Below are positions 10,349-19,942 of a stretch of 64,000 nucleotides of DNA, one piece after another. The stretch spans positions 119,875 through 183,874 of the forward strand of contig NZ_JAAKYZ010000003.1 in assembly GCF_015229955.1 (NCBI RefSeq), read 5' to 3'. Below the pieces are notes generated by a model, which did not search any database, was not told the origin of the DNA, and worked only from the letters and a program-made list of their open reading frames with translations. The stretch's first letter is position 1. The number at the start of each line of letters is the position of its first letter. This DNA is from Campylobacter concisus (GTDB lineage: Bacteria > Campylobacterota > Campylobacteria > Campylobacterales > Campylobacteraceae). A program made the position numbers and the translations under genes.

Positions 10349-10372
10349 CTTGCTCCTGATTGTAGGGGCAAG
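10349..10372 (+). terminator. Hairpin after the ABC-F gene
   Basis: The arms CTTGCTCC and GGGGCAAG form an 8-bp stem with one G-U pair and an 8-base loop, 12 bases past the stop codon. The following sequence is AT-rich but lacks a run of T, so termination may be weak. Confidence 0.5.
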
Positions 10373-10957
10373 ATTAAAATTTATATTTACTACAAAATCT
10401 TGCAAGCATTAATCTAGCTATATAAATTAAAAATAGCTTATAAAAATTATTAAAATCCAATAAAAAGACTTTATAAGTAAATAAGAAAATTAATAAGAAT
10501 TTTCTAAAGTATTAGTAAGATTTGTAAAATAAAATTTATTAAATAATATTTTTATGATGCTTAGTTTAAGGGATTTATTTAAAAATTTAATAAATTTACT
10601 TTGCAATATGGTGATATTTACTTAGTTTTTACTTTCTAAGGTAATATTAGAAATAAAATTTAACTTTATTTTTTATATTTTTGGATATAAAAAGTGTGAT
10701 TTAATATTTATTTTATGTTATTTATCTATATATTTACCTTTTAAGCTTAAAAATTTAAATAAATTTGAGCTAATTATGAGCTTTTTATATAATAAAAAAA
10801 TGATATTATTATTAAAACAACAATTTATCTAAGCTATATTATTAAATATAGCTTAAAAGCTACTATAAATTTTTCTCCAAAAGTCGTTTTATCTAGGTTA
10901 AAAGTCAAAGCTTAAAAAAATAAAGTAGTAATTAATATTTAAAATATTAAATATCTA
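10373..10957. other. AT-rich intergenic region upstream of aspA
   Basis: About 600 bases of very AT-rich DNA separate the ABC-F gene from aspA. I see no open frame with a ribosome site, no tRNA-like fold and no clear repeat. It probably holds the aspA promoter and its regulatory sites at the right end. Confidence 0.5.
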
Positions 10958-10963
10958 TATAAT
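10958..10963 (+). promoter_or_regulatory. Likely -10 box of the aspA promoter
   Basis: TATAAT lies about 35 bases before the aspA start, preceded by AT-rich DNA as is usual for Campylobacter sigma-70 promoters, which lack a strong -35 box. The transcription start would fall near 10970. Confidence 0.45.
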
Positions 10964-10996
10964 TTCATTAATACATTTTTTATAAGGAGAATGGTT

Positions 10997-12397
10997 ATGG
11001 CAACCAGAAAAGAACACGATTTTATAGGTGAGTTGGAAATCTCTGACGATTTTTATTATGGTATCCAAACATTTAGAGCTACCGAAAATTTTCACATGAG
11101 CGGTAGAACTTTAAAAGAGTATCCATACTTTGTAAAAGCATTTGCACAAATCAAAAAAGCAGCTGCACTTGCAAATAAAGAGGTTGGCGTTTTAGACCCT
11201 AAGATCGCTGATACTCTAGCAAAAGCCGCTGATAGAGTAATAGCTGGTGAGTTTTTAGATCAATTTGTAGTTGATATGGTCCAAGGTGGTGCTGGAACAA
11301 GTACAAACATGAATGCAAATGAGGTTATTACAAACATCGCGCTTGAGAGCATGGGTCATAAAAAAGGTGAGTATCAATACATCCATCCAAACGATCATAC
11401 AAACCTTGGACAAAGTACAAACGACACTTACCCAAGCTCAATAAAAGTAGCAACTTACGCAAAACTTACTGATTTGCTTGCTGCGATGAATCTGCTAAAA
11501 GACGAACTTGATAAAAAAGCAAAAGATTTTAAAGATATCATTAAAATGGGTAGAACTGAGCTTGAAGATGCAGTTCCTACAACACTTGGAAATACATTTA
11601 ATGCATTTGCAAGCTACATTAAAAGCGATATCGAAAAGATCACAGCTGCACGCGAGTCAATGACATATCTAAATATGGGTGCAACTGCGATTGGTACAGG
11701 TATTAACTGCCACCCTGATTATAAAAATGTAGTTGTTAAAAAGTTAAAAGATATCACTGGTGTTGATTTCAAAAAAGCTGATGATTTCATCGCAGCTACA
11801 CAAGACACTGCAGACTTTGTACACGTAAGTGGTGCGTTAAAAACTGCAGCTGTTAGACTTTCAAAAATCGCAAATGACCTTCGTTTGATGAATTCAGGTC
11901 CAAGATGCGGTCTTGGTGAGATAAATTTACCGCAAATGCAACCAGGCAGTTCAATCATGCCAGGCAAAGTAAACCCAGTTATCGCTGAGGTTGTAGGCGA
12001 AGCGTGCTATGAAGTAATCGGTAACGACGTAACTATCATGCTTTGCTCAGAAAGAGGCGAATTTGAGCTAAATGCGTTTGAACCAGGCATCGCTTATGCG
12101 CTATTTAACTCTATTTTTATCCTTGAAAACGCGATGAAAACACTAGCTGAAAAAGCTGTAAGAAAACTAACAGCAAATCCTGAAGCTTGCTTAAAATCAG
12201 TTCTAGGCTCAGTTGGTATCGTAACTGCGTTTAACCCGTACATTGGCTATGAAAAATCTGCAAGTATCGCTAAAGAAGCCCTTCAAACTGGTAAAGCAGT
12301 TGGCGATATCTGCCTAGAGAGAGGCTATCTAAGCAAAGAAGAGATCGATAAAATTTTAGAGCCAAAAAATATGCTAAATCCAAGCATGGTTAGGTAG
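10997..12397 (+). CDS. aspA: Aspartate ammonia-lyase AspA
   Basis: AspA deaminates L-aspartate to fumarate and ammonia, a main catabolic entry in Campylobacter. The signature GSSIMPGKVNPV, the flexible catalytic loop, is present, as are GTSTNMNANEV and HPNDHTNLGQSTND. An in-frame ATG at 10991 lies only 1 base after AAGGAG. The ATG at 10997, 7 bases away, is the better start and gives 466 residues. The next gene is dcuA, so the fumarate can be exchanged for more substrate or passed to frdCAB. Confidence 0.95.
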   Translation: MATRKEHDFIGELEISDDFYYGIQTFRATENFHMSGRTLKEYPYFVKAFAQIKKAAALANKEVGVLDPKIADTLAKAADRVIAGEFLDQFVVDMVQGGAGTSTNMNANEVITNIALESMGHKKGEYQYIHPNDHTNLGQSTNDTYPSSIKVATYAKLTDLLAAMNLLKDELDKKAKDFKDIIKMGRTELEDAVPTTLGNTFNAFASYIKSDIEKITAARESMTYLNMGATAIGTGINCHPDYKNVVVKKLKDITGVDFKKADDFIAATQDTADFVHVSGALKTAAVRLSKIANDLRLMNSGPRCGLGEINLPQMQPGSSIMPGKVNPVIAEVVGEACYEVIGNDVTIMLCSERGEFELNAFEPGIAYALFNSIFILENAMKTLAEKAVRKLTANPEACLKSVLGSVGIVTAFNPYIGYEKSASIAKEALQTGKAVGDICLERGYLSKEEIDKILEPKNMLNPSMVR

Positions 12398-12420
12398 AAA
12401 TTTAAGCAAAGTATTATTAA

Positions 12421-12446
12421 AAGCGTGTCAAAATTCTGACACGCTT
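12421..12446 (+). terminator. Perfect hairpin between aspA and dcuA
   Basis: A perfect 10-bp stem (AAGCGTGTCA/TGACACGCTT) with a 6-base loop lies 23 bases after the aspA stop, followed by AAGTAAAAATTTT. It probably attenuates read-through into dcuA, so the two genes can be expressed at different levels. Confidence 0.7.
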
Positions 12447-12488
12447 AAGTAAAAATTTTAGTTATAAAATTTAATAGAGGAGTTTTCA

Positions 12489-13976
12489 ATGGATATTTCA
12501 TTGATATTACAGTTGATCGTGCTCTTTGGCGCGATATTCTTGGGTGTTAGACTAGGCGGTATGGCTATTGGTTATGCTGGTGGTATTGGCGTCGTAGTTT
12601 TAACTTTAGGACTTGGATTAAAAGCAGGTAGTATACCTTGGGATGTTATTTTAATCATTATGTCCGTTATAGCTGCTATTACAGCGATGCAAGTAGCTGG
12701 TGGCCTTGATTATTTGGTGCAAATAGCTGAAGGGATACTAAGAAAACATCCAAAATACATAAATTTCTTAGCTCCAGTTGTCACTTACTTGCTAACTGTA
12801 TTTGCTGGTACTGGACACACAGCATTTTCTATGATTCCAGTTATTACTGAAGTTGCAAAGACGCAAAATATTAAGCCTAGCGCGCCTCTTAGTATAGCTG
12901 TTGTTGCTAGTCAGATAGCTATTACAGCAAGCCCAGTTTCAGCAGCGGTTGTATTTATGGCTGGTGAGCATGCCTTGGGCGGACTTGGCATTAGCTATCC
13001 ATTACTATTAGCTATCTGGATACCTACAACTTTTATCGGTTGTATGCTAACGGCTCTTGTTATAAATATATTTTATAATCTTGATCTAAGTAGCGATAAA
13101 GAGTATCAAAGAAGACTCAAAGAAGGACTAATCAAAGATGTTAAAATCGAAGAGAAAAAAGAGCTTCCAAAAGGAGCTAAACTTTCTGTTTTAATATTCC
13201 TAGTTGGCGTTATCTCTGTCGTTTTATATGCTACTGCTATTAGTAAAAACGTAGGCTGGATAAAACCAAGCTATGTAACAGGCTATGAAAAAATTTATGA
13301 GACCAAAAGTCCAGATAAATTTAATGAACTTGTCGCAAAAGATATAAAAGTCAAAACTGACTCAACTACTAATGTAAAATATGTAGAAGATCCAGATAAG
13401 CCTACAAAGGTGTTGGTATTAACTAGAGATAACGCTATTATGAGCTTTATGCTAGTTATCGCTACTTTAATCACACTAACTTGTGGTGTCAAGGTCGATA
13501 AGCTATTTAATACAGCTACATTTAAAAGCGGTATGACCGCGTGCGTCTGCGTGTTGGGCGTGGCATGGCTTGGAGATACTTTCGTGGTAAATCACACCGA
13601 TGCGATCAAAAATTTTGCCGGCGATTTTGTTAAAGACTATCCGTTTATGCTAGCTGTTGCGCTATTTTTTGCTAGTATGCTTCTTTATTCTCAAGCTGCT
13701 ACCGCAAAGGCTCTTATTCCTACAGTTATAGCCGCACTTGGTTTAACTGCTGCAAATAACGGTGACGCATATATTTTAGTTGCATCATTTGCTGCAGTTT
13801 CAGCATTGTTTGTGTTGCCAACATATCCGACACTTCTTGGAGCCGTTCAAATGGATGATACTGGAACAACTAGGATAGGTAAATATATATTTAACCACTC
13901 CTTTTTTATTCCAGGCGTTTTAGCTATTGCTTTTTCTGTCGCACTTGGATTTTTGATAGCTCCGATACTTTTATAA
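12489..13976 (+). CDS. dcuA: Anaerobic C4-dicarboxylate transporter DcuA
   Basis: Dcu carriers exchange aspartate, fumarate and succinate across the inner membrane. Segments such as AITAMQVAGGLDYLVQIAE, AGTGHTAFSMIP, SQAATAKAL and MDDTGTTRIGKY match DcuA more closely than DcuB. It has about ten membrane spans. At 495 residues it exceeds the ~433 of E. coli DcuA because of an extra hydrophilic loop around residues 255-305 (about 13,255-13,410). GAGG lies 8 bases before the ATG. It pairs functionally with aspA. Confidence 0.9.
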   Translation: MDISLILQLIVLFGAIFLGVRLGGMAIGYAGGIGVVVLTLGLGLKAGSIPWDVILIIMSVIAAITAMQVAGGLDYLVQIAEGILRKHPKYINFLAPVVTYLLTVFAGTGHTAFSMIPVITEVAKTQNIKPSAPLSIAVVASQIAITASPVSAAVVFMAGEHALGGLGISYPLLLAIWIPTTFIGCMLTALVINIFYNLDLSSDKEYQRRLKEGLIKDVKIEEKKELPKGAKLSVLIFLVGVISVVLYATAISKNVGWIKPSYVTGYEKIYETKSPDKFNELVAKDIKVKTDSTTNVKYVEDPDKPTKVLVLTRDNAIMSFMLVIATLITLTCGVKVDKLFNTATFKSGMTACVCVLGVAWLGDTFVVNHTDAIKNFAGDFVKDYPFMLAVALFFASMLLYSQAATAKALIPTVIAALGLTAANNGDAYILVASFAAVSALFVLPTYPTLLGAVQMDDTGTTRIGKYIFNHSFFIPGVLAIAFSVALGFLIAPILL

Positions 13977-13994
13977 GTATTTTAAATCAAACTT

Positions 13995-14020
13995 AAGCCG
14001 AGATCTCTCTCGGCTTTTTA
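13995..14020 (+). terminator. Rho-independent terminator after dcuA
   Basis: The 9-bp perfect stem AAGCCGAGA/TCTCGGCTT with a 4-base loop is followed by a T tract, 18 bases past the dcuA stop. This is a canonical intrinsic terminator. Confidence 0.85.
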
Positions 14021-14269
14021 AATCCCTTTAAAATTTTTAATTTCTATTCAAAATCCTTAATCAAAATTTTATATTTAAAATTTTTATAAGATCGCGTTAA
14101 AAATTATATTAATTAAAATTATAATTTTTATAATTTTATTCATTTTGATATTAGCATACCAATTTTTTAAAACTAAAAATCTAAATATAAATATTAAGTA
14201 AAATTTAATTTTATTTTCAACTTTAAATACTAGAATAACTAAAGGCAAATATCTTTTAAAGGGAGAAAG

Positions 14270-16543
14270 ATGAGCTTAAATAGACGAGAATTTTTAAAAT
14301 TCGGTGCTGGAGTTAGTATGGTTGCATCATCCTTACCGGGTGGTGCTTTGGAAAATGCTGCAAAGCAAGATGAGAAGTACGTCCGTAGCTTTTGCGAGAT
14401 GTGCTCTTCAAGATGCCCTATCGAAGCAAAGGTCGTTGATAATAAAATTTGCTTCTTAAGCGGTAATCCAAAAGCTGGCGGTACGGCAACTTCGCTTTGT
14501 GCAAGAGGTGGCTCTGGTTTTAGTCAGCTTTATGACGAAAATAGAGTCAAAAAGCCTTTGATCAGGGTTGGTGAGAGAGGCGAAAATAAGTGGCGTGAGG
14601 CTAGCTGGGACGAGGCACTTGATCTAGTTGCTTCAAAGATGCTTGAGATCAAGCAAAAGTATGGCCCTGAAAGCTTTGTTTTTACCTGTAAAAGCTCGCA
14701 AACGCATAAGCTAATGGTAAATTTTGCCTCATCTTATGGCTCGCCAAACTGCTTTTCACACTTTTCGTGCTGTCCGATCACCTATCAAATGGTCTGCGAG
14801 CAGATGTATGGTATAGCTAAACTAAAAAGAGACTTTGCAAATGCAAAATATGTTGTAAATTTTGGTCACAACCTCTTTGAAGGCATAGTTATAGCCGATG
14901 CTAAAAAGCTTGCTAAATTTGCAGCCAAAAAAGATACAAAGCTACTTGTGCTTGAGCCAAGATTTAGCGTTGTAGCTTCAAAAGCTGATGAGTGGCTACC
15001 AGTTAGACCTGGTACCGATCTAGCTTTTGTGCTAGCTATCATAAATACATGGATACAAAATGGCACTTACGATAAAGAATTTATAGAAAAATTTACAACT
15101 GGCTTTGATGAGATCGTTAAAAGCGTAGAGGGCAAAACGCCTGAATGGCAAGAGGCAATCACTGGCATAAAAGCAAGTGATGTTAGACGCATCGCTGATG
15201 AAATTTATAAAGCTGCTCCAAGAGTTATTTTTGATTTTGGTCATAAGACAACTACCACAAAAGCTGAATACATGAGGACAAAGGCCATCATGGTGGCAAA
15301 TGCGATGATGGGTAACTGGGAGGTTAAAGGCGGTCTTTTTGGTGGCAAAAATGCAAAAACCTTTAACAAGCTAGTTGGCGAGGATAAATTTCCAGTTCTT
15401 AAAAATCCAGATGAGAAATTTAAAGTGCCAAAAGTCACTAGACTAGACTTCGCTGGTGAGACTGGTAGGCATAAATTTGTAAGTAGAAAACATGGCGTTT
15501 TGATGGATATAAATGACGCTATCTTAAACGAAAAGCCTTACGCCATAAAGGGCTGGTTTAACATCCGATTTAATCACCTAATAAACGTCGCTGAGACGAT
15601 GAAGAGCATAGAGGCGATGAAGAAGCTTGATTTTATCGTGGTAAGTGATGTCTATCTAAACGATATGGCGACCTTTGCTGATGTTATCTTACCTGAGAGT
15701 AGCTACCTTGAGCGCGACGAGGGCATAGAGGATAAGTCAGGTCTAAAGCCAGCTTATATGATAAGAAATAAAGTTATTGATCCAGTTGGCGACACGAAGG
15801 ACGGGGCATTTATCTTTAGGGAGCTAGCACGCCGCATGAAGATAGATGAGCTTTACACTTGGAACGACATACGTGAGTTTAGGATGCAGCAAGCTGGTGG
15901 AGATGTAAATTTACTTGCCACACTAGAAAAAGATGGCTTTATCACGTGGGATGAGCCGGGAATTTTGTTTAGAGAAAAAGGTATGATCGATAAATTTGTC
16001 GCTAAATATCCAGTCGCATCTAAATTTGTAGGTGAAAATGGTTTGATGGACGATATGGCTAAGCTTAAAACAAAAAGCGGCAAGATAGAGCTATTTTTGC
16101 CTGATGTCGAGGCGCAGTTTGAAGGATACGGCGCGCTAAACGATAAAGATATGGATACATTTGACGGACATGATCTTTGTCTAACTTGTGGCAAAACGCC
16201 TATTCATACCAATGGCCACACTCAGGCAGTGCCGTCGCTTCATGATCTTATGAGTGATAGCCCTATCTGGATAAATCCAAAAACAGCTCAACGTAAAAAT
16301 TTACGTGATGGCGATATGGTCGTGGTGAAAAATAAATTTGGCGAGCAAAAGGGCAAGCTCATGGTAACCGAGGGCATTAGAGAAGATACGCTCTTTATCT
16401 ATCACGGCTTTGGACACATCACCCCAGCTCTTAAAAGCATAGATCACGTGGGGCTTAACACAAGCGTTCTTCTTAATCCAGCCGAAGGCCCAGTGGCTGC
16501 AACCATGGTTACAAATGTTGGCGTTAGCATAAGTAAAGCGTAA
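14270..16543 (+). CDS. psrA: Polysulfide/thiosulfate reductase molybdopterin subunit
   Basis: This is the catalytic subunit of a periplasmic sulfur-compound reductase. A twin-arginine signal (NRREFLKFGAG, residues 4-14) is followed by a [4Fe-4S] site (Cys 42, 45, 49 and 77). The Mo-bisPGD domain has a Cys ligand candidate in HFSCCPITYQ. The C-terminal molybdopterin-binding domain includes CGKTPIHTNGHTQ. At 757 residues it is close to Wolinella PsrA. PsrA and PhsA cannot be separated by eye, so the substrate may be polysulfide or thiosulfate. GGGAGAAAG precedes the ATG. Confidence 0.85.
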   Translation: MSLNRREFLKFGAGVSMVASSLPGGALENAAKQDEKYVRSFCEMCSSRCPIEAKVVDNKICFLSGNPKAGGTATSLCARGGSGFSQLYDENRVKKPLIRVGERGENKWREASWDEALDLVASKMLEIKQKYGPESFVFTCKSSQTHKLMVNFASSYGSPNCFSHFSCCPITYQMVCEQMYGIAKLKRDFANAKYVVNFGHNLFEGIVIADAKKLAKFAAKKDTKLLVLEPRFSVVASKADEWLPVRPGTDLAFVLAIINTWIQNGTYDKEFIEKFTTGFDEIVKSVEGKTPEWQEAITGIKASDVRRIADEIYKAAPRVIFDFGHKTTTTKAEYMRTKAIMVANAMMGNWEVKGGLFGGKNAKTFNKLVGEDKFPVLKNPDEKFKVPKVTRLDFAGETGRHKFVSRKHGVLMDINDAILNEKPYAIKGWFNIRFNHLINVAETMKSIEAMKKLDFIVVSDVYLNDMATFADVILPESSYLERDEGIEDKSGLKPAYMIRNKVIDPVGDTKDGAFIFRELARRMKIDELYTWNDIREFRMQQAGGDVNLLATLEKDGFITWDEPGILFREKGMIDKFVAKYPVASKFVGENGLMDDMAKLKTKSGKIELFLPDVEAQFEGYGALNDKDMDTFDGHDLCLTCGKTPIHTNGHTQAVPSLHDLMSDSPIWINPKTAQRKNLRDGDMVVVKNKFGEQKGKLMVTEGIREDTLFIYHGFGHITPALKSIDHVGLNTSVLLNPAEGPVAATMVTNVGVSISKA

Positions 16544-16552
16544 GGATAGAAA

Positions 16553-17116
16553 ATGAAAAAATATATGATGATACATGATGAAAATTTATGCATCGGCTGT
16601 CAAGGCTGCTCGGTAGCTTGCAGAAGTGCAAACAACGTGCCAAGGGGACTTTACCGCTTGCAGGTGCATGCAAAGATGAGTGGGACATTTCCAAATTTAA
16701 AGACTGACTTTTTACGTCAAAGCTGTGTTATGTGCGAAGATGCACCTTGTGTTGAGGTTTGCCCAACTGGCGCTAGCTTTAAAACAGCTGATGGCGTGAC
16801 GCTGCTTGATCACAGAATTTGCGTTAGTTGCAAATACTGCATCCTAGCCTGTCCATACGACGCTCGCTACGTCTTGCCAAATGGTGAGATAGGCAAATGC
16901 ACATTTTGCTATGAGAGTAGGCTAGAAGAGGGCAAAGAGCCAGCTTGCGTTAGCGTCTGCCCTACAAATGCCCTAACTTTTGGCGACGTAAATGATGAAA
17001 ACTCTAAAATTTCAAAGAAATTAAAAGAGAGTAAATACTACTTGCCAAAAGCGGAGCTAAACACAAAACCTTCACTTGCGATGATCGCAAATACAAAAGG
17101 AGCACACCATGAATAA
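16553..17116 (+). CDS. psrB: Polysulfide/thiosulfate reductase iron-sulfur subunit
   Basis: PsrB passes electrons from the membrane subunit to the molybdenum subunit. The 187 residues hold four ferredoxin-type [4Fe-4S] motifs: CIGCQGCSVAC, CVMCEDAPCVEVCP, CVSCKYCILACP, and CTFCYESR paired with CVSVCP. It has no signal peptide of its own, as is normal for subunits exported with the Tat partner. It follows psrA by 9 bases and overlaps psrC by 8 bases. Confidence 0.88.
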   Translation: MKKYMMIHDENLCIGCQGCSVACRSANNVPRGLYRLQVHAKMSGTFPNLKTDFLRQSCVMCEDAPCVEVCPTGASFKTADGVTLLDHRICVSCKYCILACPYDARYVLPNGEIGKCTFCYESRLEEGKEPACVSVCPTNALTFGDVNDENSKISKKLKESKYYLPKAELNTKPSLAMIANTKGAHHE

Positions 17117-18044
17117 CATGTCAGGAAGCCTAGCTCAATACTCTGAAATTTACTGGGGCTGGCCGATAGCCGTTTATCTATTTTTAGCAGGACTTAGTGC
17201 GGGTGCTAGCATCGTTGCTGTGCTCATTTCAAAAAAATATGGCAAAGAGAATTACTACTTTAAAGCAGCCGCTCTTATCGCTCCATTAGCGATCGTTCTT
17301 GGACTTGCTCTTTTGGTGCTTGATCTTGGCAAGCCGCTTAGCTTTTACTGGATACTTCTGCTTTACAACTTTGACTCAGTCATGTCAATAGGCGTTGCAC
17401 TGCTTCTAGTTTATACGCCTCTTAGCGTTATATACGCAGTTGGCGCATTTAAAAACGAGATTGCATTGCTTAAAATTTCTCTTTTTGACGTGGTTGCAAA
17501 TTTAGCTAGCAAGCTTTCAAGCCTACTTGAAATTTTGCTTTTTATCCTAGGCATTGGCGTTGGTGCATATACAGGCTTTTTGCTAAGTGCAGCTCACAAG
17601 ATCGCACTTTGGAATACATCAGTCTTGCCGGTATTATTTTTAGTATCAGGCTTGAGCTGTGCTGGTGCATTTACGTTACTTGTTGGCGTGCTAAAAGATA
17701 AGGCAAAAAGGCAAAATGATATTGCACACTATTTATTAAAATTTGATTTTTTTGCGATTATTACCGAGTTTTTGCTCATAGTTGCACTTTTTATGGTTGT
17801 AAAAGGTGCAAGCACAAGTGGTGCGGAGAGTGTAGCAAACGCACTTAGCGCAAATTCTCTTGGGCTGATGTTTTATATTGGCGTCATTGGTTTTGGTATG
17901 GCTTTGCCTATCATTTTAGACTTAAGCGTTTTAAAGGTGCATGATTTTAAACGCGAATTTGCCGTGATCAACGCATTATTCGTAATATGTGGTGTCTTTT
18001 TACTAAGGTGTTACATTGTCTATGCGGGGCAAATTTTTATTTAA
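17109..18044 (+). CDS. psrC: NrfD/PsrC-type quinol-oxidising membrane subunit
   Basis: This integral membrane protein has 311 residues and about eight spans. It belongs to the NrfD/PsrC family, which anchors the reductase and oxidises menaquinol. The opening YWGWPIAVYLFLAGLSAGASIVAV is typical. It completes a psrABC operon. Together with frdCAB, it indicates anaerobic respiration with sulfur compounds and fumarate. Confidence 0.88.
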   Translation: MNNMSGSLAQYSEIYWGWPIAVYLFLAGLSAGASIVAVLISKKYGKENYYFKAAALIAPLAIVLGLALLVLDLGKPLSFYWILLLYNFDSVMSIGVALLLVYTPLSVIYAVGAFKNEIALLKISLFDVVANLASKLSSLLEILLFILGIGVGAYTGFLLSAAHKIALWNTSVLPVLFLVSGLSCAGAFTLLVGVLKDKAKRQNDIAHYLLKFDFFAIITEFLLIVALFMVVKGASTSGAESVANALSANSLGLMFYIGVIGFGMALPIILDLSVLKVHDFKREFAVINALFVICGVFLLRCYIVYAGQIFI

Positions 18045-18134
18045 TGCTTAAAAAATAATTTTAATTTTGAATTTACCTATTAAATATTACAATATGGTTA
18101 AATCTTAATAAAACTTATTTTTTAGGAGAGAGAT

Positions 18135-18803
18135 TTGAAAATTTTGCTTTTAGAAGATGATTTAGGGTTTCAAGAGAGCGTCTGTGAGTTTTTGCAGACG
18201 CTTGGTTATGAAGTTACAGCGGTGAGCGATGGTCAGGAGGCCTGCGATCTGATAGAGAAAAATTTCTATCATCTTTTTATACTTGATATAAAAGTCCCTG
18301 GCGTAAATGGGCATGAGGTTATCAAATACATAAGGAGTTTAAATCCAAACGCTCCTATCATGATAACAACATCTTTAGTTGATATAGGCGATATGGCGAT
18401 TGGCTACGAGCTTGGCTGTAACGAATACCTAAAAAAGCCATTTGAGCTTGCTGAACTTAAATTTAGAGTAGCTGAGCTTATGAGAAAATACTATGGAACT
18501 GACGATAAAAACATAGTAAAGATCAATGACGAGTTTAGCTTTAATCTAAACAAGCGTGCGCTATTTAAAAACGGCAAAATGATCGATCTTAGTGCAAAAG
18601 AGGTTGCACTTGTTGAGTGCCTAGTTTCGCATCTAAATTCTTACGTCAGCATGGAAGAGCTAAGAGATCTTGTCTGGAATGATAAAGAGATAGAAGGCGC
18701 TGATATCAGAATGCACGTTTTAAAGATAAGAAACAAAACAACTAGTGACTTTATCACTTCAAAGAGGCGTATAGGCTACAAGATAGATGCACAAGAGCTT
18801 TAA
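18135..18803 (+). CDS. OmpR-family response regulator
   Basis: The receiver domain (residues 1-115) has the acidic pair DD at 8-9, phospho-acceptor Asp51 (ILDIKVPG) and Lys at the KKPF motif. The C-terminal half is a winged-helix DNA-binding domain. The start is TTG at 18135, behind GGAGAGAG. It overlaps the histidine kinase gene by 17 bases. It lies 90 bases after psrC, so control of the psr genes is a reasonable guess without direct evidence. Confidence 0.88.
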   Translation: MKILLLEDDLGFQESVCEFLQTLGYEVTAVSDGQEACDLIEKNFYHLFILDIKVPGVNGHEVIKYIRSLNPNAPIMITTSLVDIGDMAIGYELGCNEYLKKPFELAELKFRVAELMRKYYGTDDKNIVKINDEFSFNLNKRALFKNGKMIDLSAKEVALVECLVSHLNSYVSMEELRDLVWNDKEIEGADIRMHVLKIRNKTTSDFITSKRRIGYKIDAQEL

Positions 18804-19893
18804 GATCCAGATCATAGCGACATTTGTCATAATGTCGCTTTTTTGTTTTCAAAGCTTTGTGATCTTAAATTTAAGTCAAAAAAACAGCACTTCAAAAGCT
18901 CTTTTTGGTGCGATGAAGCATGAAACTATTATCAAAAATTCGTTTTTAAAAAATGAAAATATAACTCCTTTTTTAAAGTATAAATTTGCGATCTATGATG
19001 TAAATTTTAACCCAATTATTTCAAATCTTACCAAGCAGCCAAGCAACTTTAAATTTGTAACACTTGAAGAAAATGGCTTCTTGTTTTATAAAAGCTTTTT
19101 TATAAAGGATAAAACGCCTTATTATATTGTCGTTGAAAAAGAGCTTGATAATGAAAAAAGTATATTCCTAGCGGCACTTATGCTCCTTGTCATCCTTGTG
19201 GCAGTGCTTTTTATCGTCTATTTTTTATATCTAAGTAGCGTTAAGCCTTATAAAGAGTTTCAAAAGTATATGAATAACTTCTTTAATGACGCCATGCACG
19301 AGCTAAAGACCCCACTTGGCGTAGCTGGCATGAACCTTGAGATGCTTGGACTTGAAAATAAGTATATAACCCGCATCAAAAACGCCTTAAAACAGATGCA
19401 AATAACCTACGAAGATGTCGAGTATTTTATAAAGCGAGGCTACATAAAATTTCCACTTGAGCGCCTAAATTTGGGCGAATACATAATAGAGAGAGTGAAA
19501 TTTCTCTCAAGTGTGGCTAATGTCAAGCACATCGTGGTAAAGACAAATTTAGAAGGCGATGCATTTACTATGCTAAGCAAGGTCGAAGCTCAGCGCATCA
19601 TCGATAACACCATCACAAACGCCATAAAATACAGCCCAAAAGAGAGCGAGATAATAGTAAATTTAGAGCTTGAAGCAGACCGCATAAATCTTAGCGTGCA
19701 GGACTTTGGCAAGGGGATAAAGGACGTCAAAAAGGTCTGGAAAAGATACGTCAGAGAGGATGAAATCCAAGGCGGCTTTGGCCTTGGGCTAAATATCGTC
19801 AGTGAAATTTGCCAAAAACATGGCATTACATACGGCGTTGATAGCATCTACGGCGAGGGTAGCACCTTTTATTATAAATTTAAACGAGCTTAA
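18787..19893 (+). CDS. Sensor histidine kinase
   Basis: The 368-residue protein has an N-terminal membrane span, a periplasmic sensor region of ~100 residues, and a second span near 130-155. The cytoplasmic kinase has the H-box MHELKTPLG, N-box NTITNAIKYS, G1 box DFGKGI and G2 box GGFGLGLN. It has no HAMP domain that I can see. It is the partner of the overlapping response regulator. The signal sensed is unknown. Confidence 0.88.
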   Translation: MHKSFKIQIIATFVIMSLFCFQSFVILNLSQKNSTSKALFGAMKHETIIKNSFLKNENITPFLKYKFAIYDVNFNPIISNLTKQPSNFKFVTLEENGFLFYKSFFIKDKTPYYIVVEKELDNEKSIFLAALMLLVILVAVLFIVYFLYLSSVKPYKEFQKYMNNFFNDAMHELKTPLGVAGMNLEMLGLENKYITRIKNALKQMQITYEDVEYFIKRGYIKFPLERLNLGEYIIERVKFLSSVANVKHIVVKTNLEGDAFTMLSKVEAQRIIDNTITNAIKYSPKESEIIVNLELEADRINLSVQDFGKGIKDVKKVWKRYVREDEIQGGFGLGLNIVSEICQKHGITYGVDSIYGEGSTFYYKFKRA

Positions 19894-19942
19894 ATTAAGC
19901 ATAAAAGCGTAAAATGAAGCCTTAAATTTAGAAGGAAAAACT